NCBI RefSeq assembly: GCF_002005305.1
Contig: NZ_CP014782.1
Coordinates: 1,798,001-1,862,000, forward strand
Reading direction: 5' to 3'
From: Shewanella psychrophila
Lineage (GTDB): Bacteria > Pseudomonadota > Gammaproteobacteria > Enterobacterales > Shewanellaceae
Length of the DNA stretch: 64,000 nucleotides
This document shows positions 29,197-38,684 of the stretch, one piece after another (the stretch's first letter is position 1; each line of letters begins with the position of its first letter). The position numbers and the translations under genes were made by a program. The notes beneath the pieces were generated by a model. That model saw only the letters and a program-made list of their open reading frames with translations. It was not told where the DNA came from and did no database searches.

Positions 29197-30171
29197 TTAC
29201 CTTACAGGCAACTCAATATCGGCAAACATATTCTCTATCAATTGAGGGTCCCTTAGCGCGACGGCTTTTTCGACTACCTCTTTGGTTAGATGTGGAGCGA
29301 AATGCTCGATGAACTCATACATATAAGTTCTTAAGAAGTTTCCCTTCCTAAAGCCTATCTTAGTGGTGCTATGCCCAAATAGATGACTAGCATCGATAGC
29401 CACTAAGTCTCTGTCCATATTAGGATCTATTGCCATTGATGCAATGACACCAACACCCAAACCTAATCTCACGTAGGTCTTCAACACATCCGCACTGGTT
29501 GCGCTAAATACAACTCTTGGCTCCAGTCCCGCACGATTAAATGATTTTTCAATCTCTGATTCGCGATCGAAACCAAAAACATAGGTCACTAAAGGAAAAC
29601 GACCCAGATCTTCAATGGTGATATTACTGCGAGTCGCTAACGGATGATCTCGATTCACTACAATCGAGCGATTCCAATGGTAACAAGGCAACATAATCAG
29701 ATCGGAATAAAGATGCATACCTTCAGTTGCAATGGCAAAATCAGCATCTCCCCTCGCCGCTAACTCACTGATTTGAGAAGGCGTCCCCTGATGCATATGC
29801 AAATTAACTTTAGGGTAACGGTCGATAAAACCACGAATGATATTAGGCAATGCATATCTCGCCTGAGTATCCGTGGTTGCAATATTCAGTTCACCTTGAT
29901 CAGGTTTAGTATACTCTTCAGCAACCTTCTTAATACTCTCGACTTTACCCAAAATATTATTTGCTATACTTATGACTTGCTCACCAGCAGGTGTCACATG
30001 AGTTAAATGCTTGCCGCTACGGCCGAAGATTTGTATACCGAGTTCATCTTCCAGCATACGGACTTGTTTACTGATCCCTGGCTGAGATGTATAGAGGTTT
30101 TCAGCGGTAGCCGAAACGTTGAGGTTATGATTCACCACCTCTGCAATGTATCTGAGTTGCTGCAGCTTCAT
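29197..30171 (-). CDS. cysB: LysR-type regulator CysB
   Basis: Master activator of sulfate assimilation and cysteine synthesis, responding to N-acetylserine. 324 residues: an N-terminal winged HTH (MKLQQLRYIAEVVNHNLNVS, recognition region TSQPGISKQVRMLEDELG) and a C-terminal periplasmic-binding-like effector domain (TTDTQARYALP, typical of CysB/Cbl). Cbl is the alternative, but the sequence and length fit CysB. No cys operon is in the window. Confidence 0.93.
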   Translation of the reverse strand: MKLQQLRYIAEVVNHNLNVSATAENLYTSQPGISKQVRMLEDELGIQIFGRSGKHLTHVTPAGEQVISIANNILGKVESIKKVAEEYTKPDQGELNIATTDTQARYALPNIIRGFIDRYPKVNLHMHQGTPSQISELAARGDADFAIATEGMHLYSDLIMLPCYHWNRSIVVNRDHPLATRSNITIEDLGRFPLVTYVFGFDRESEIEKSFNRAGLEPRVVFSATSADVLKTYVRLGLGVGVIASMAIDPNMDRDLVAIDASHLFGHSTTKIGFRKGNFLRTYMYEFIEHFAPHLTKEVVEKAVALRDPQLIENMFADIELPVR

Positions 30172-30398
30172 CTTTTATCCTTCAATTCGACCTCTATTTA
30201 ATGCTTCTTAATGGGTCTGGAATGGGAGATTAAGTATAAGAAATAGTTATAGTACAACGTGAAAATTAAATCAATATGGAATATAACATAGAGTTCACAC
30301 CATTCACACGACATTAGTGAAAACCTAGACTAAGATAACTATGCTAGAGTGTTGATTTATAGTAGCATTAATAGAATTGCATAATTAACGGTAGACCT

Positions 30399-31175
30399 AT
30401 GATATTTACTTTGGTTCTGATCAGTATCGGCGCACTCTTATTACTCGTAATCGGAATTAACGTCATACAGCAGCAAAAAGAGCGTGCTGAAGCAGAACGC
30501 AGAACTGAACTGGCTAGGCAAAGAGCCATTATCGATGAAACCGAAGAAGTACTTTCTCACACAGGTATGTTCCCCTGCTCCTCTCAATTAGTACTAGTAT
30601 TGTACAAGCGTGTCGAAGATGCTCTTGGTTTAGCCGTTACCTATGCCGCCAATCAAGCCGGTGACTACCAAAGAAGACAAGCCGACATCGCTGCTCAAGT
30701 CCAAAGTTTAGCTGCCAGCCCTAAGCAAGCACCTTCAATAGAAAGTTTCCGCCTGCCCGATAACGATAAACAAATATTGGTTCTGGTACAGGTTCTCAAG
30801 AAACTCAAAGCCATACTTCGCTCAGAACACAACAAAGGCAAAGTCGCCCCCGCTATCTTTAGTGAAGAGGAAGGCAGAATAGATAGCCTTCAACTGAGAA
30901 TCAATGTTGACTCCATGCTATCCCGAGCAAGAGCTGCATGCTTTATGAAACAATATGGTTCCTCAAAGCAGATGGTGACTAAGGCCCTTTCGACCTTACA
31001 TGCCATCAAGGCTCAAACCCCTAATGACCCATTTATTTCTAAGAAAGTCGATGAAGCAAAAGCCATGTTAGATGAAATAATGGGCGCACAGAAGCTGGCA
31101 TCTCCACCGGTACAGCAAGAAAAGAAAGAAGAAGAAGATATTGATGTGCTATTCCAGCCAAAGAAAAAGTGGTAA
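30399..31175 (+). CDS. Unrecognised membrane-anchored coiled-coil protein
   Basis: 258 residues that I do not recognise. An N-terminal TM helix (about 3-22, FTLVLISIGALLLLVIGINV) is followed by a charged helix QQQKERAEAERRTELARQR. The rest is a helical cytoplasmic region that ends in a highly charged tail (KKEEEDIDVLFQPKKKW). No enzymatic motif is visible. Two short conserved-looking blocks are HTGMFPCSSQLVLVLYKRV and SRARAACFMKQYGSSKQM. It lies between cysB (divergent) and topA (convergent). A scaffold or envelope-linked role is only a guess. Confidence 0.8.
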   Translation: MIFTLVLISIGALLLLVIGINVIQQQKERAEAERRTELARQRAIIDETEEVLSHTGMFPCSSQLVLVLYKRVEDALGLAVTYAANQAGDYQRRQADIAAQVQSLAASPKQAPSIESFRLPDNDKQILVLVQVLKKLKAILRSEHNKGKVAPAIFSEEEGRIDSLQLRINVDSMLSRARAACFMKQYGSSKQMVTKALSTLHAIKAQTPNDPFISKKVDEAKAMLDEIMGAQKLASPPVQQEKKEEEDIDVLFQPKKKW

Positions 31176-31395
31176 TAGAAGCTAGATAGGATTATTGATC
31201 AAACAAGGCTCCTTCATAACATGTTGGGGCTTTTTTATTGCCATTATTCAAATATTCAAGCTAGAGCCTGAAACAATTTAAGGATGACAGTAAACACTAA
31301 CGACTCGATTCTAACTTATCACTTATCACTTATCACTAACCCTTACGATTCTTAGGTTCTAACTCAACCCTCCTGTCTCGTAAGCAGCAGACATT
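31176..31395. other. Intergenic stretch with weak hairpin and a heptamer repeat
   Basis: A weak terminator-like hairpin (GCTCC...GGGGC followed by six T near 31209-31237) probably ends the preceding gene. Three tandem ACTTATC heptamers lie at 31314-31334. No ORF with a ribosome site is seen. Confidence 0.45.
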
Positions 31396-31423
31396 AAAAA
31401 GCCCCGAATCATCGAGGCTTTTT
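31396..31423 (-). terminator. topA terminator
   Basis: AAAAAGCC...GGCTTTTT with an inner CGA/TCG pairing, about 50 bases after the topA stop. U-tracts on both strands. Confidence 0.75.
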
Positions 31424-31470
31424 ATGGACTAGCTATAGCTATGGACTAACATTGACTGAAGCACACAGCT

Positions 31471-34182
31471 CTATACTTTAGTCTTTGCTGCCGCTTTTGG
31501 CTTAGCTTTGGCCTTAGCTTTAGTGGCCGTTGCCGCTTTCGCTTTTGGCTTGGCTTTCTTCTTCGCCTCTGTCACCCACTTTCCGTCGATAAACTTCGAG
31601 GTCCAGCCAGTTGCCTTACCATCGACATCGGTAGCAACGTATTGCTCCTTCGTCTTGCGGCTGAAACGAACCGATGCATTATTACCGTCATCGTCTTTCA
31701 CTGGTGCATCGGCTAGATAGGCATACTTAGGCCACAATAGCTCACGATACTTCACCAACTCTTCTACTAAGGGTGCGCGAGTCTCACGTGATTTAGGGAA
31801 AGTACTGGCTGCCATAAATATTCCGGCGGCACCATCTCTAAGCACGAAGTAGCCATCAGACTTAGTACACTTAAGCTCAGGCAAGTGAATTGGGTCTTCC
31901 TTTGGAGGCGCAGCTTCACCACTCTTTAACAGCTTGCGGGTGTTCTTACACTCGCTGTTAGTACAACCGAAGTACTTTCCGAAACGGCCATTCTTAAGCT
32001 CCATGTCATTGCCACAACGATCACACTCGATAATCGGGCCTTCATAACCCTTAATCTTGAACTGACCGAGTTCAACTTCATGACCGTCACATATCGGGTT
32101 ATTACCACAAACATGCAGCTTACGAGTCTCATCGATAAGGTAACTGTCCATGGCTGTACCACAGATGCCACAACGATGCTTAGCGCGTAACGCATCTGTT
32201 TCAGCATCTTCACTATTCTCACTCACAGCTTCTTCACCGGGAGTCAGGTTCATGGTGGTTTTACAGCGTTCCTTAGGCGGTAAGGCATAGCCTGAACAAC
32301 CGAGGAATACGCCTGTAGTACCAGTACGAATACCCATAGGACGCTCACAAGTCGGACACTTGATGTTGTCGGTAAGCACCATCTCGTTCGGGCGCATTCC
32401 GCCGTCTTCCGGTGGAAGTTCAGCCTGATCTATCTGCTTAGTAAGGTCTTTGTAAAAGCCATCGAGCACTTTCTTCCACTCGAGTTCACCTTTGGCTACA
32501 TCATCGAGTGTCTGTTCCATGCCCGCAGTAAAGTCATAGCTCATTAGCTCCTTAAAGCTGCCGACCAGACTTTCACTGACTATCTCACCCATCTTTTCTG
32601 CGTAGAAACGACGGTTTTCGACGCGCACATAACCACGGTCTTGAATAGTCGAAATAATCGTCGCATAGGTTGATGGACGACCGATACCACGTTTCTCAAG
32701 CTCTTTAACCAAAGACGCTTCACTGTATCTAGCTGACGGCTTGGTAAAGTGTTGCTTGGGATCCAGTTCTTTAAGATCCAGCTTATCGCCCTGATCAACA
32801 TGAGGCAGTGTACTGTCTTCCTCATTTTTCTTCTTGATACTCGTTTGAACTCGAGTCCAACCGTCGAAACGTAGCGTACGACCAGTGGCTTTGAGCTCGT
32901 ACTCACCGGACTTAACCGTTAAGCGAGTCGCATCATATTTTGCTGGTGTCATCTGACAAGAAACAAACTGACGCCAGATAAGCTCATACAAGCGCTGTGC
33001 GTCTCTCTCCATGTCACTCATCAAAGCCGCATGCACTTTGACATCTGATGGACGAATTGCTTCGTGAGCCTCTTGTGCGCCATCTTTACTGCCATAACGA
33101 ATAGGCGCATCTGGCAAATACTTATCGCCAAACTCTTTACCTATCATCTCGCGCACATTATCCAAGGCTTCCTGACTCAAATTCGTCGAATCGGTACGCA
33201 TATAGGTAATATGACCCGCTTCGTACAGACGTTGAGCCATCATCATGGTCTTCTTGACGCCAAAGCCTAAACGGGTACTCGCCGCTTGTTGCAAGGTCGA
33301 TGTGATATAAGGTGCCGAAGGCTTGCTCTGAGTCGCTCTGTCATCACGAGCAGCAACCACAAAGCTTGACTGCGACAGAGCAGCAACCGCTTCCAATGTT
33401 TGCTTTTCATTAACAGGATTAAATGCCTTACCCTGAAACTTAACCACCTGCATTTTCAGCAGGTCATTAGCCTGGGTATTAAGATCAGCATGAATATCCC
33501 AAAACTCTTCGGGAACGAAAGCCTTAATCTCGCCTTCTCTTTCAACCACTAAACGCGTTGCCACAGACTGAACTCGACCAGCGGATAATCCACGGGCGAC
33601 TTTCTTCCATAACAGAGGCGATACCATAAACCCAACAACCCGATCGAGGAATCTACGAGCCTGCTGGGCATTAACCATATTGGTATCTAAATGCGCAGGT
33701 TTACTAAATGCGTCTTGAATGGCGGTCTTGGTGATCTCGTTGAAGACAACGCGCTGATAGCGTGACTCATCTCCACCTATGATCTCCTGCAAGTGCCATG
33801 CAATGGCCTCTCCCTCTCTATCCAAATCGGTTGCGAGATAGATTTTGTCGGCTTTCTCAGCTAGAGCTTGTAGCTCTTTTACGACTTTCTCTTTGCCTGG
33901 GAGTATCTGATACTTGGCTTTCCAGTCTTTTTCAGGGTCCACTCCCATACGAGCAACAAGCGCTTGTTTCGCTTTTTTGCTCTTATATATGGCTTTCTCT
34001 TCAGGAGGCATCTTCCGAACTTCAGCGGGCGTTTTAGTCGCCACTTTCGCATCAGGACTGGATGATGTTGGTAAGTCTCTTACGTGACCTACGCTCGATT
34101 TAACAATGTAATCTTTGCCGAGATATTTATTAATAGTCTTGGCTTTGGCCGGTGATTCGACAATAACTAGCGATTTACCCAT
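31471..34182 (-). CDS. topA: DNA topoisomerase I
   Basis: Type IA topoisomerase that relaxes negative supercoils. 903 residues from the ATG at 34182 (GKSLVIVESPAKAKTI); an ORF extending to 34230 adds 16 residues not seen in the family. TOPRIM motifs are IVESPAKAKTI and TDLDREGEAIAWH; the catalytic Tyr is in ITYMRTDSTNL near 326. Cys4 zinc motifs follow in the C-terminal third (CPTCERPMG, CGICGTAMD, CDRCGNDM). The end is a Lys/Ala-rich basic tail, longer and more repetitive than in E. coli, likely for DNA or RNA-polymerase contact. Confidence 0.95.
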   Translation of the reverse strand: MGKSLVIVESPAKAKTINKYLGKDYIVKSSVGHVRDLPTSSSPDAKVATKTPAEVRKMPPEEKAIYKSKKAKQALVARMGVDPEKDWKAKYQILPGKEKVVKELQALAEKADKIYLATDLDREGEAIAWHLQEIIGGDESRYQRVVFNEITKTAIQDAFSKPAHLDTNMVNAQQARRFLDRVVGFMVSPLLWKKVARGLSAGRVQSVATRLVVEREGEIKAFVPEEFWDIHADLNTQANDLLKMQVVKFQGKAFNPVNEKQTLEAVAALSQSSFVVAARDDRATQSKPSAPYITSTLQQAASTRLGFGVKKTMMMAQRLYEAGHITYMRTDSTNLSQEALDNVREMIGKEFGDKYLPDAPIRYGSKDGAQEAHEAIRPSDVKVHAALMSDMERDAQRLYELIWRQFVSCQMTPAKYDATRLTVKSGEYELKATGRTLRFDGWTRVQTSIKKKNEEDSTLPHVDQGDKLDLKELDPKQHFTKPSARYSEASLVKELEKRGIGRPSTYATIISTIQDRGYVRVENRRFYAEKMGEIVSESLVGSFKELMSYDFTAGMEQTLDDVAKGELEWKKVLDGFYKDLTKQIDQAELPPEDGGMRPNEMVLTDNIKCPTCERPMGIRTGTTGVFLGCSGYALPPKERCKTTMNLTPGEEAVSENSEDAETDALRAKHRCGICGTAMDSYLIDETRKLHVCGNNPICDGHEVELGQFKIKGYEGPIIECDRCGNDMELKNGRFGKYFGCTNSECKNTRKLLKSGEAAPPKEDPIHLPELKCTKSDGYFVLRDGAAGIFMAASTFPKSRETRAPLVEELVKYRELLWPKYAYLADAPVKDDDGNNASVRFSRKTKEQYVATDVDGKATGWTSKFIDGKWVTEAKKKAKPKAKAATATKAKAKAKPKAAAKTKV

Positions 34183-34614
34183 AGAATGATCTGCGCCAAA
34201 AAGTCTCAAAATGCTGTAATTTGGCTCCATATATAGAGGGTTGTCTCAATTTTTTCAAGCTAATCCCTCTTTTATTTGTACTGGTGAGCCATTTTTTAAC
34301 CATTTTGGAACTATTTCTAAAAAAGTGTGAAAGAAATAAATGCTTAATTAAAAACTAATATTCCATTATTAGTCATCTAGCAAGGAATTCATGTGCATTT
34401 CGATGCAAATATCACAAACTTAGCCAATTTCGCCTCTCTTGTGAACAATTGAAGCTTAAGTATACTGACCTCATTTCAACCTCACATCACATCTTAGCTT
34501 AACTCTAGTGGTTCTGGAGTAACTGGCAACCTAAGAAGCCAAATTCCATGTGAAGCGAAAAGAATCAAGCAAGTTAATAATAAAAAGGTATCGCTACCCT
34601 GATAAGGAAAACTA
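34183..34614. other. topA-astB divergent intergenic region
   Basis: About 430 AT-rich bases holding the topA and astB promoters. No protein gene is credible. An ArgR-like palindrome is noted separately; otherwise no conserved RNA element is recognised. Confidence 0.4.
34394..34407. promoter_or_regulatory. Possible ArgR box upstream of astB
   Basis: TGCAT-TTCG-ATGCA fits the TGNAT-N4-ATNCA arm pattern of ARG boxes, though the centre is less AT-rich than usual. It is about 210 bases before astB, so the assignment is tentative. Confidence 0.3.
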
Positions 34615-35952
34615 ATGAAGCATTTTGAAGCAAATTTCGATGGTCTTGTTGGACCAACCCACAATTATGCGGGCCTCTCCTTTGGCAATGTGGCATCACT
34701 GAGTAACGCAGCTGCCGTTTCAAATCCAAGAGCCGCAGCCAAACAGGGATTGAAAAAAGCCAAGGCACTCGCCGACATGGGTATGGTTCAGGGCATGTTA
34801 GCCCCTCAAGAGCGCCCAGACCTTCATACACTGCGCAGAATTGGTTTTACGGGCTCTGACGCCGAAGTATTAAATAAAGCCGCTAAACAGGCTCCTGCTT
34901 TGTTACGTGCCTGTTGTAGTGCATCAAGCATGTGGACCGCTAATGCGGCAACCGTTTCACCTAGTGCCGATTGTCGTGATGGGAAGCTTCATTTCACCCC
35001 GGCTAACTTGGTCGACAAGTTACACCGCAGCATAGAACCGATCACCACAGGTAACATCCTGGCGGCGACATTCAATAACGACAAGCATTTCAGCCATCAT
35101 CAACATCTGCCTGAGCACGCCAGTTTTGGCGATGAAGGCGCGGCTAATCATACCCGCCTTTGCAGTGAATACGGCGAAACGGGTATAGAGTTATTTGTCT
35201 ATGGCCAAGAAGCAACAAATCCAGCGGCACCTAAACCAAAAAAGTATCCAGCAAGACAGACATTAGAAGCGTCACAAGCCATTGCACGCCTGCATCAGCT
35301 CGATGATAACAACACGGTTTATATCTCACAGAACCCTGATGTGATCGATCAAGGCGTGTTTCATAACGATGTGATCGCCGTAGGTAACCAAAATGTGCTC
35401 TTCTATCACGAGCAGGCATTTCTGGATACACAGAACAAGTTAAATGAAATAAAACAGAAGTTTGGTGACTCATCACTTCATTTCATCGAAGTTCCCACAA
35501 ATAAAGTCGGTATTCAAGATGCAGTGAAGAGTTACCTGTTTAATACTCAGATAATTACTCTTCCATCAGGTGAAATGGCCATTATCGCGCCTACAAACTG
35601 CCAGGAAAATGAAGCGGTACACGCTTACCTCAATGAAGTCGTCACTCTGGGCACACCAATCAAGCAAGTGCATTATTTTGATGTTAAGCAAAGCATGCAA
35701 AATGGTGGCGGTCCAGCTTGTTTGAGACTACGTGTCGCCATGAATGACACCGAAGTGGCAGCAGTTAATCAGCATACTTTGATGAATGATGTTCTATTCA
35801 GTGAGCTCAATAACTGGGTAGACAAGCACTACCGCGATCGCCTCAGTGTCGAAGACCTGGCCGATCCACAGGTATTGATTGAATCACGTACCGCGCTGGA
35901 TGAGCTAACCCAGTTGATGAATTTGGGCAGTGTTTATCAGTTCCAGAAGTAG
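34615..35952 (+). CDS. astB: N-succinylarginine dihydrolase AstB
   Basis: Second enzyme of the arginine succinyltransferase (AST) pathway; converts N-succinylarginine to N-succinylornithine, CO2 and ammonia. 445 residues, the family length. The family start NFDGLVGPTHNYAGLSFGN, the NQNVLFYHEQAF segment and the catalytic Cys region NGGGPACLRLRVAM are intact. It stands alone here: no astA, astC, astD or astE gene is adjacent, so the pathway is split in this genome. Confidence 0.96.
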   Translation: MKHFEANFDGLVGPTHNYAGLSFGNVASLSNAAAVSNPRAAAKQGLKKAKALADMGMVQGMLAPQERPDLHTLRRIGFTGSDAEVLNKAAKQAPALLRACCSASSMWTANAATVSPSADCRDGKLHFTPANLVDKLHRSIEPITTGNILAATFNNDKHFSHHQHLPEHASFGDEGAANHTRLCSEYGETGIELFVYGQEATNPAAPKPKKYPARQTLEASQAIARLHQLDDNNTVYISQNPDVIDQGVFHNDVIAVGNQNVLFYHEQAFLDTQNKLNEIKQKFGDSSLHFIEVPTNKVGIQDAVKSYLFNTQIITLPSGEMAIIAPTNCQENEAVHAYLNEVVTLGTPIKQVHYFDVKQSMQNGGGPACLRLRVAMNDTEVAAVNQHTLMNDVLFSELNNWVDKHYRDRLSVEDLADPQVLIESRTALDELTQLMNLGSVYQFQK

Positions 35953-35982
35953 CTAGCTATACAAAGGTAGTATACCTTGAAC

Positions 35983-36015
35983 ATAAAAAACCACCTTTCA
36001 CAGGTGGTTTTTTAT
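35983..36015 (+). terminator. Terminator after astB
   Basis: AAAAAACCACCT-TTCAC-AGGTGGTTTTTT, perfect stem with U-tracts on both strands; also serves the convergent lipoprotein gene at 36048. Confidence 0.9.
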
Positions 36016-36047
36016 GAAAATGACTTTAAGTCACTATAAAATATTTT

Positions 36048-38468
36048 TTACATATTTATATCAATTACCGCAACGGTTGAAATGACTCCGCCGGGAGTTG
36101 TTACACTAATAGTCAACACCCCATCCTCTGGTTCATCGGGCCCTTTGACTGAGATTGTTTCACAACGAGCACCATTGATGTTGGTATTAGGCCAAATAAT
36201 AGGATTAGTCGTCGCCACACTGCCAACCGAAGTCACCGAATTAATTTCACTACCTGATGGCATTTGTTGATTATGCAAATCTGAAATACATATATAAACA
36301 GAACCGATCGATTTAGGTGCTAGATCTAACACGTGTATCCCAGTGTCTGCTGCACTATCTATCACTATAGGCTGTGATGCTATAGCAGTGCTTCCTGACA
36401 TAACTAAAACAAGATTTTGTCTTACATATGTGCTGGTACTTTTAGCCGTAAAGGATGCACAGCCAGCGTGAGCAGGTTCACTACACAAGACTCCATTATA
36501 TAAAGCATCCTGAGTATCAAAATTACCATCAAAATTAAAATCGATTAGCTCTTCTAAACTTCCGCCGCCAGCACCAATACCTTCTACAGGATTAAACAAA
36601 CCATCTTCATTGTAATCTTCAAACGGCTCATTCAGATCAAAATCCTCACCCGCTGTATTCATCCCTAAAAAGGCTGTTAGCTCAGCAGCATCGAAACGCC
36701 CGTTACCATTAGTATCGGCGAAAGATTCCTCCCCTATAGCTGTAGCGGTAACTGTAGTTCTTCCCCCCATAGGTTGGCCAAGATAATAGTTCTGGCGGAC
36801 ATCCCAATATTGACGTCCTTGCCCATCTAAAGGTAATGGCTGTACTGTCGCACCGAATGGGCGCGGATCTTTACTCTGCCAATCTACTGTGCAACCGCCA
36901 TCAGTGGTGATACATGAATCAACAATATCACCGCCTTCTGTTCTGAACGTCACTGAAGTACCGTCTGGAACCCTATTATTGAATGCATCGGAAAGTTTTG
37001 CGGTGATCTGCACTAATGTACCTTCACTACTCCAACCTTCAGGATTAAAATTTGAGGCTGATAATGAAAAACTATCTTGATCTGGAATACCTGTAGTAAC
37101 AACCAGCTCTGTAGATTGACTGGAAATGACTGGGTCAGAACCATTAATTGTACCCGTTACGCGAATCACTGTAGCGACAGTACCTGAACGAACAACGGTT
37201 TGTACTAAGCCTTGATCATTGGTTGTAGCATTTGAAGGATCGAAGGTAATGCCACCGACAACAGTGTTTAGATTGAAATCAACCAGTTGATTACTCACTG
37301 GCAGTGCATTGGTATCCAAGACTTTAAATATGACAGTAGAAGACTCCGGCAGGCCAGTTCCTAAAAGGCCAATTTTAGAAGGCGATACAGACTCAAAAAC
37401 AATACTACCAATACTAGCAGGTAAAATATTGATACTGGTGCTTGCAGATAGGCTCAAACCACCAGCATTTGCCGTCACGTTAATTTGATCGTCACCACTA
37501 CAGCCTTGCGCTAAATATGTACTCGATGCCGCACCGTTAACTGCCGTAACAGGAGTACTTAAAATAGCTTGAGGAGTAGAGAAAGATGCACAAGTTGACG
37601 TGAAATTAACTTCAACAGGTTGTGTAAATGGATTTCCTTCACCATCTTGAAGCAATACAGAGACCGTTGCCGTACCACCAGCTGACAGCTGAGCCGTTGA
37701 GATTGACGCAGCTCCTGCAACAAATGGAACGCCGCTGCCCATAAAGACATTCGTTGCACCCACAACGACAATAGCCCCCCCCTCTTCACCAGTTTCCAGT
37801 GAAGCTACCGCTTTGCCGGCACCTAAATCTGTTCCGGCATAGATATCGACAATAGCAACACCATCAATAGTTACTGCTGCATCTATTGGTATTTCACCTT
37901 TGGCTGATGTAAACGTCACAATCACAGGTTTACTGATACCTGTCACTGTAGCAACAAGCTTTCCAGGCTTAGTCGTTGAAATAGAATCTGTAGCAACTCC
38001 AGCGGCATCAGTCAGAGTAAGTACCACTAAAGCGCCACCACCGGCTTCACCACCGTCTCCGGCCATGTTAAAACCTATGGTTGCAGACCCATCCGTTGCG
38101 CCCTCTATACTTGCTTCCACATTACCCGCACCTGCGACATTCGATGTTGCCAGTGCAATGGTAGCGACACCATCAGAGTTAGTTAGGGCTGTGCCTGTTC
38201 CAGGAGTAAATGAACCAAGAGTGGCATCAGAAAGCGTAAAAGTGACTAATACCCCCGACATCAAGCCAGTTGTAGAGCTCGTCACTGTGGCAGATACAGA
38301 CGCTGGTGTCAGCGCGTTTATGTCAGAATTAGAAATTGACAATGAAATTACAACGGTACCTTCATCTGGAGCTGGATCTAATGGATCCGATATATCCCCC
38401 CCTCCACTACAGGCGACCATGAAAAACGACCATAAAAATACGATAAAAGACTTGTAAACTGACTTCAT
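36048..38468 (-). CDS. Large lipoprotein with Ig-like repeats and calcium-binding loops
   Basis: 806 residues from the ATG at 38468 (GGGAG six bases upstream), excluding seven residues of longer ORF. Lipoprotein signal: KSVYKSFIVFLWSFFMVAC-SGGGD, with Cys about 20. It then has several beta-rich Ig/invasin-like modules (repeated SGVLVTFTLSDATLG, SNQLVDFNLNT, PDGTSVTFRTEGGD types). Three EF-hand/dockerin-like loops follow: DTNGNGRFDAAEL, DYNEDGLFNPVEG and DFNFDGNFDTQDA near 584-650. It is likely a surface or periplasmic adhesin-like protein stabilised by Ca2+, by inference from domains only. Confidence 0.75.
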   Translation of the reverse strand: MKSVYKSFIVFLWSFFMVACSGGGDISDPLDPAPDEGTVVISLSISNSDINALTPASVSATVTSSTTGLMSGVLVTFTLSDATLGSFTPGTGTALTNSDGVATIALATSNVAGAGNVEASIEGATDGSATIGFNMAGDGGEAGGGALVVLTLTDAAGVATDSISTTKPGKLVATVTGISKPVIVTFTSAKGEIPIDAAVTIDGVAIVDIYAGTDLGAGKAVASLETGEEGGAIVVVGATNVFMGSGVPFVAGAASISTAQLSAGGTATVSVLLQDGEGNPFTQPVEVNFTSTCASFSTPQAILSTPVTAVNGAASSTYLAQGCSGDDQINVTANAGGLSLSASTSINILPASIGSIVFESVSPSKIGLLGTGLPESSTVIFKVLDTNALPVSNQLVDFNLNTVVGGITFDPSNATTNDQGLVQTVVRSGTVATVIRVTGTINGSDPVISSQSTELVVTTGIPDQDSFSLSASNFNPEGWSSEGTLVQITAKLSDAFNNRVPDGTSVTFRTEGGDIVDSCITTDGGCTVDWQSKDPRPFGATVQPLPLDGQGRQYWDVRQNYYLGQPMGGRTTVTATAIGEESFADTNGNGRFDAAELTAFLGMNTAGEDFDLNEPFEDYNEDGLFNPVEGIGAGGGSLEELIDFNFDGNFDTQDALYNGVLCSEPAHAGCASFTAKSTSTYVRQNLVLVMSGSTAIASQPIVIDSAADTGIHVLDLAPKSIGSVYICISDLHNQQMPSGSEINSVTSVGSVATTNPIIWPNTNINGARCETISVKGPDEPEDGVLTISVTTPGGVISTVAVIDINM

Positions 38469-38684
38469 GCCAGACTCCCTGTTACTCAATATGTAATTTT
38501 AAGCGAGGCGCTTATTACTTATAGGTCAACATTACATAATTTTCCTGCTACTTTTCCATAACTATCTTGATTTATTTTACCAAAACCACGAAAAAGATTA
38601 ACTTTTATACCGTTTCATCAATCTTCGTTTCTTGCTACGCTTACACCGCAAATTGAAAAGCATAATAATTATACAGGAAGCACT

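Noticed and set aside
31314..31334. ACTTATC triplicate as a regulatory array
   Set aside because: Only three short tandem units in a non-coding stretch; most likely replication slippage.
37900..38457. Long plus-strand ORF (185 codons)
   Set aside because: Antisense to the lipoprotein gene, which has a lipobox and Ig-like modules; the shadow ORF has low-complexity Val/Ala/Pro composition.
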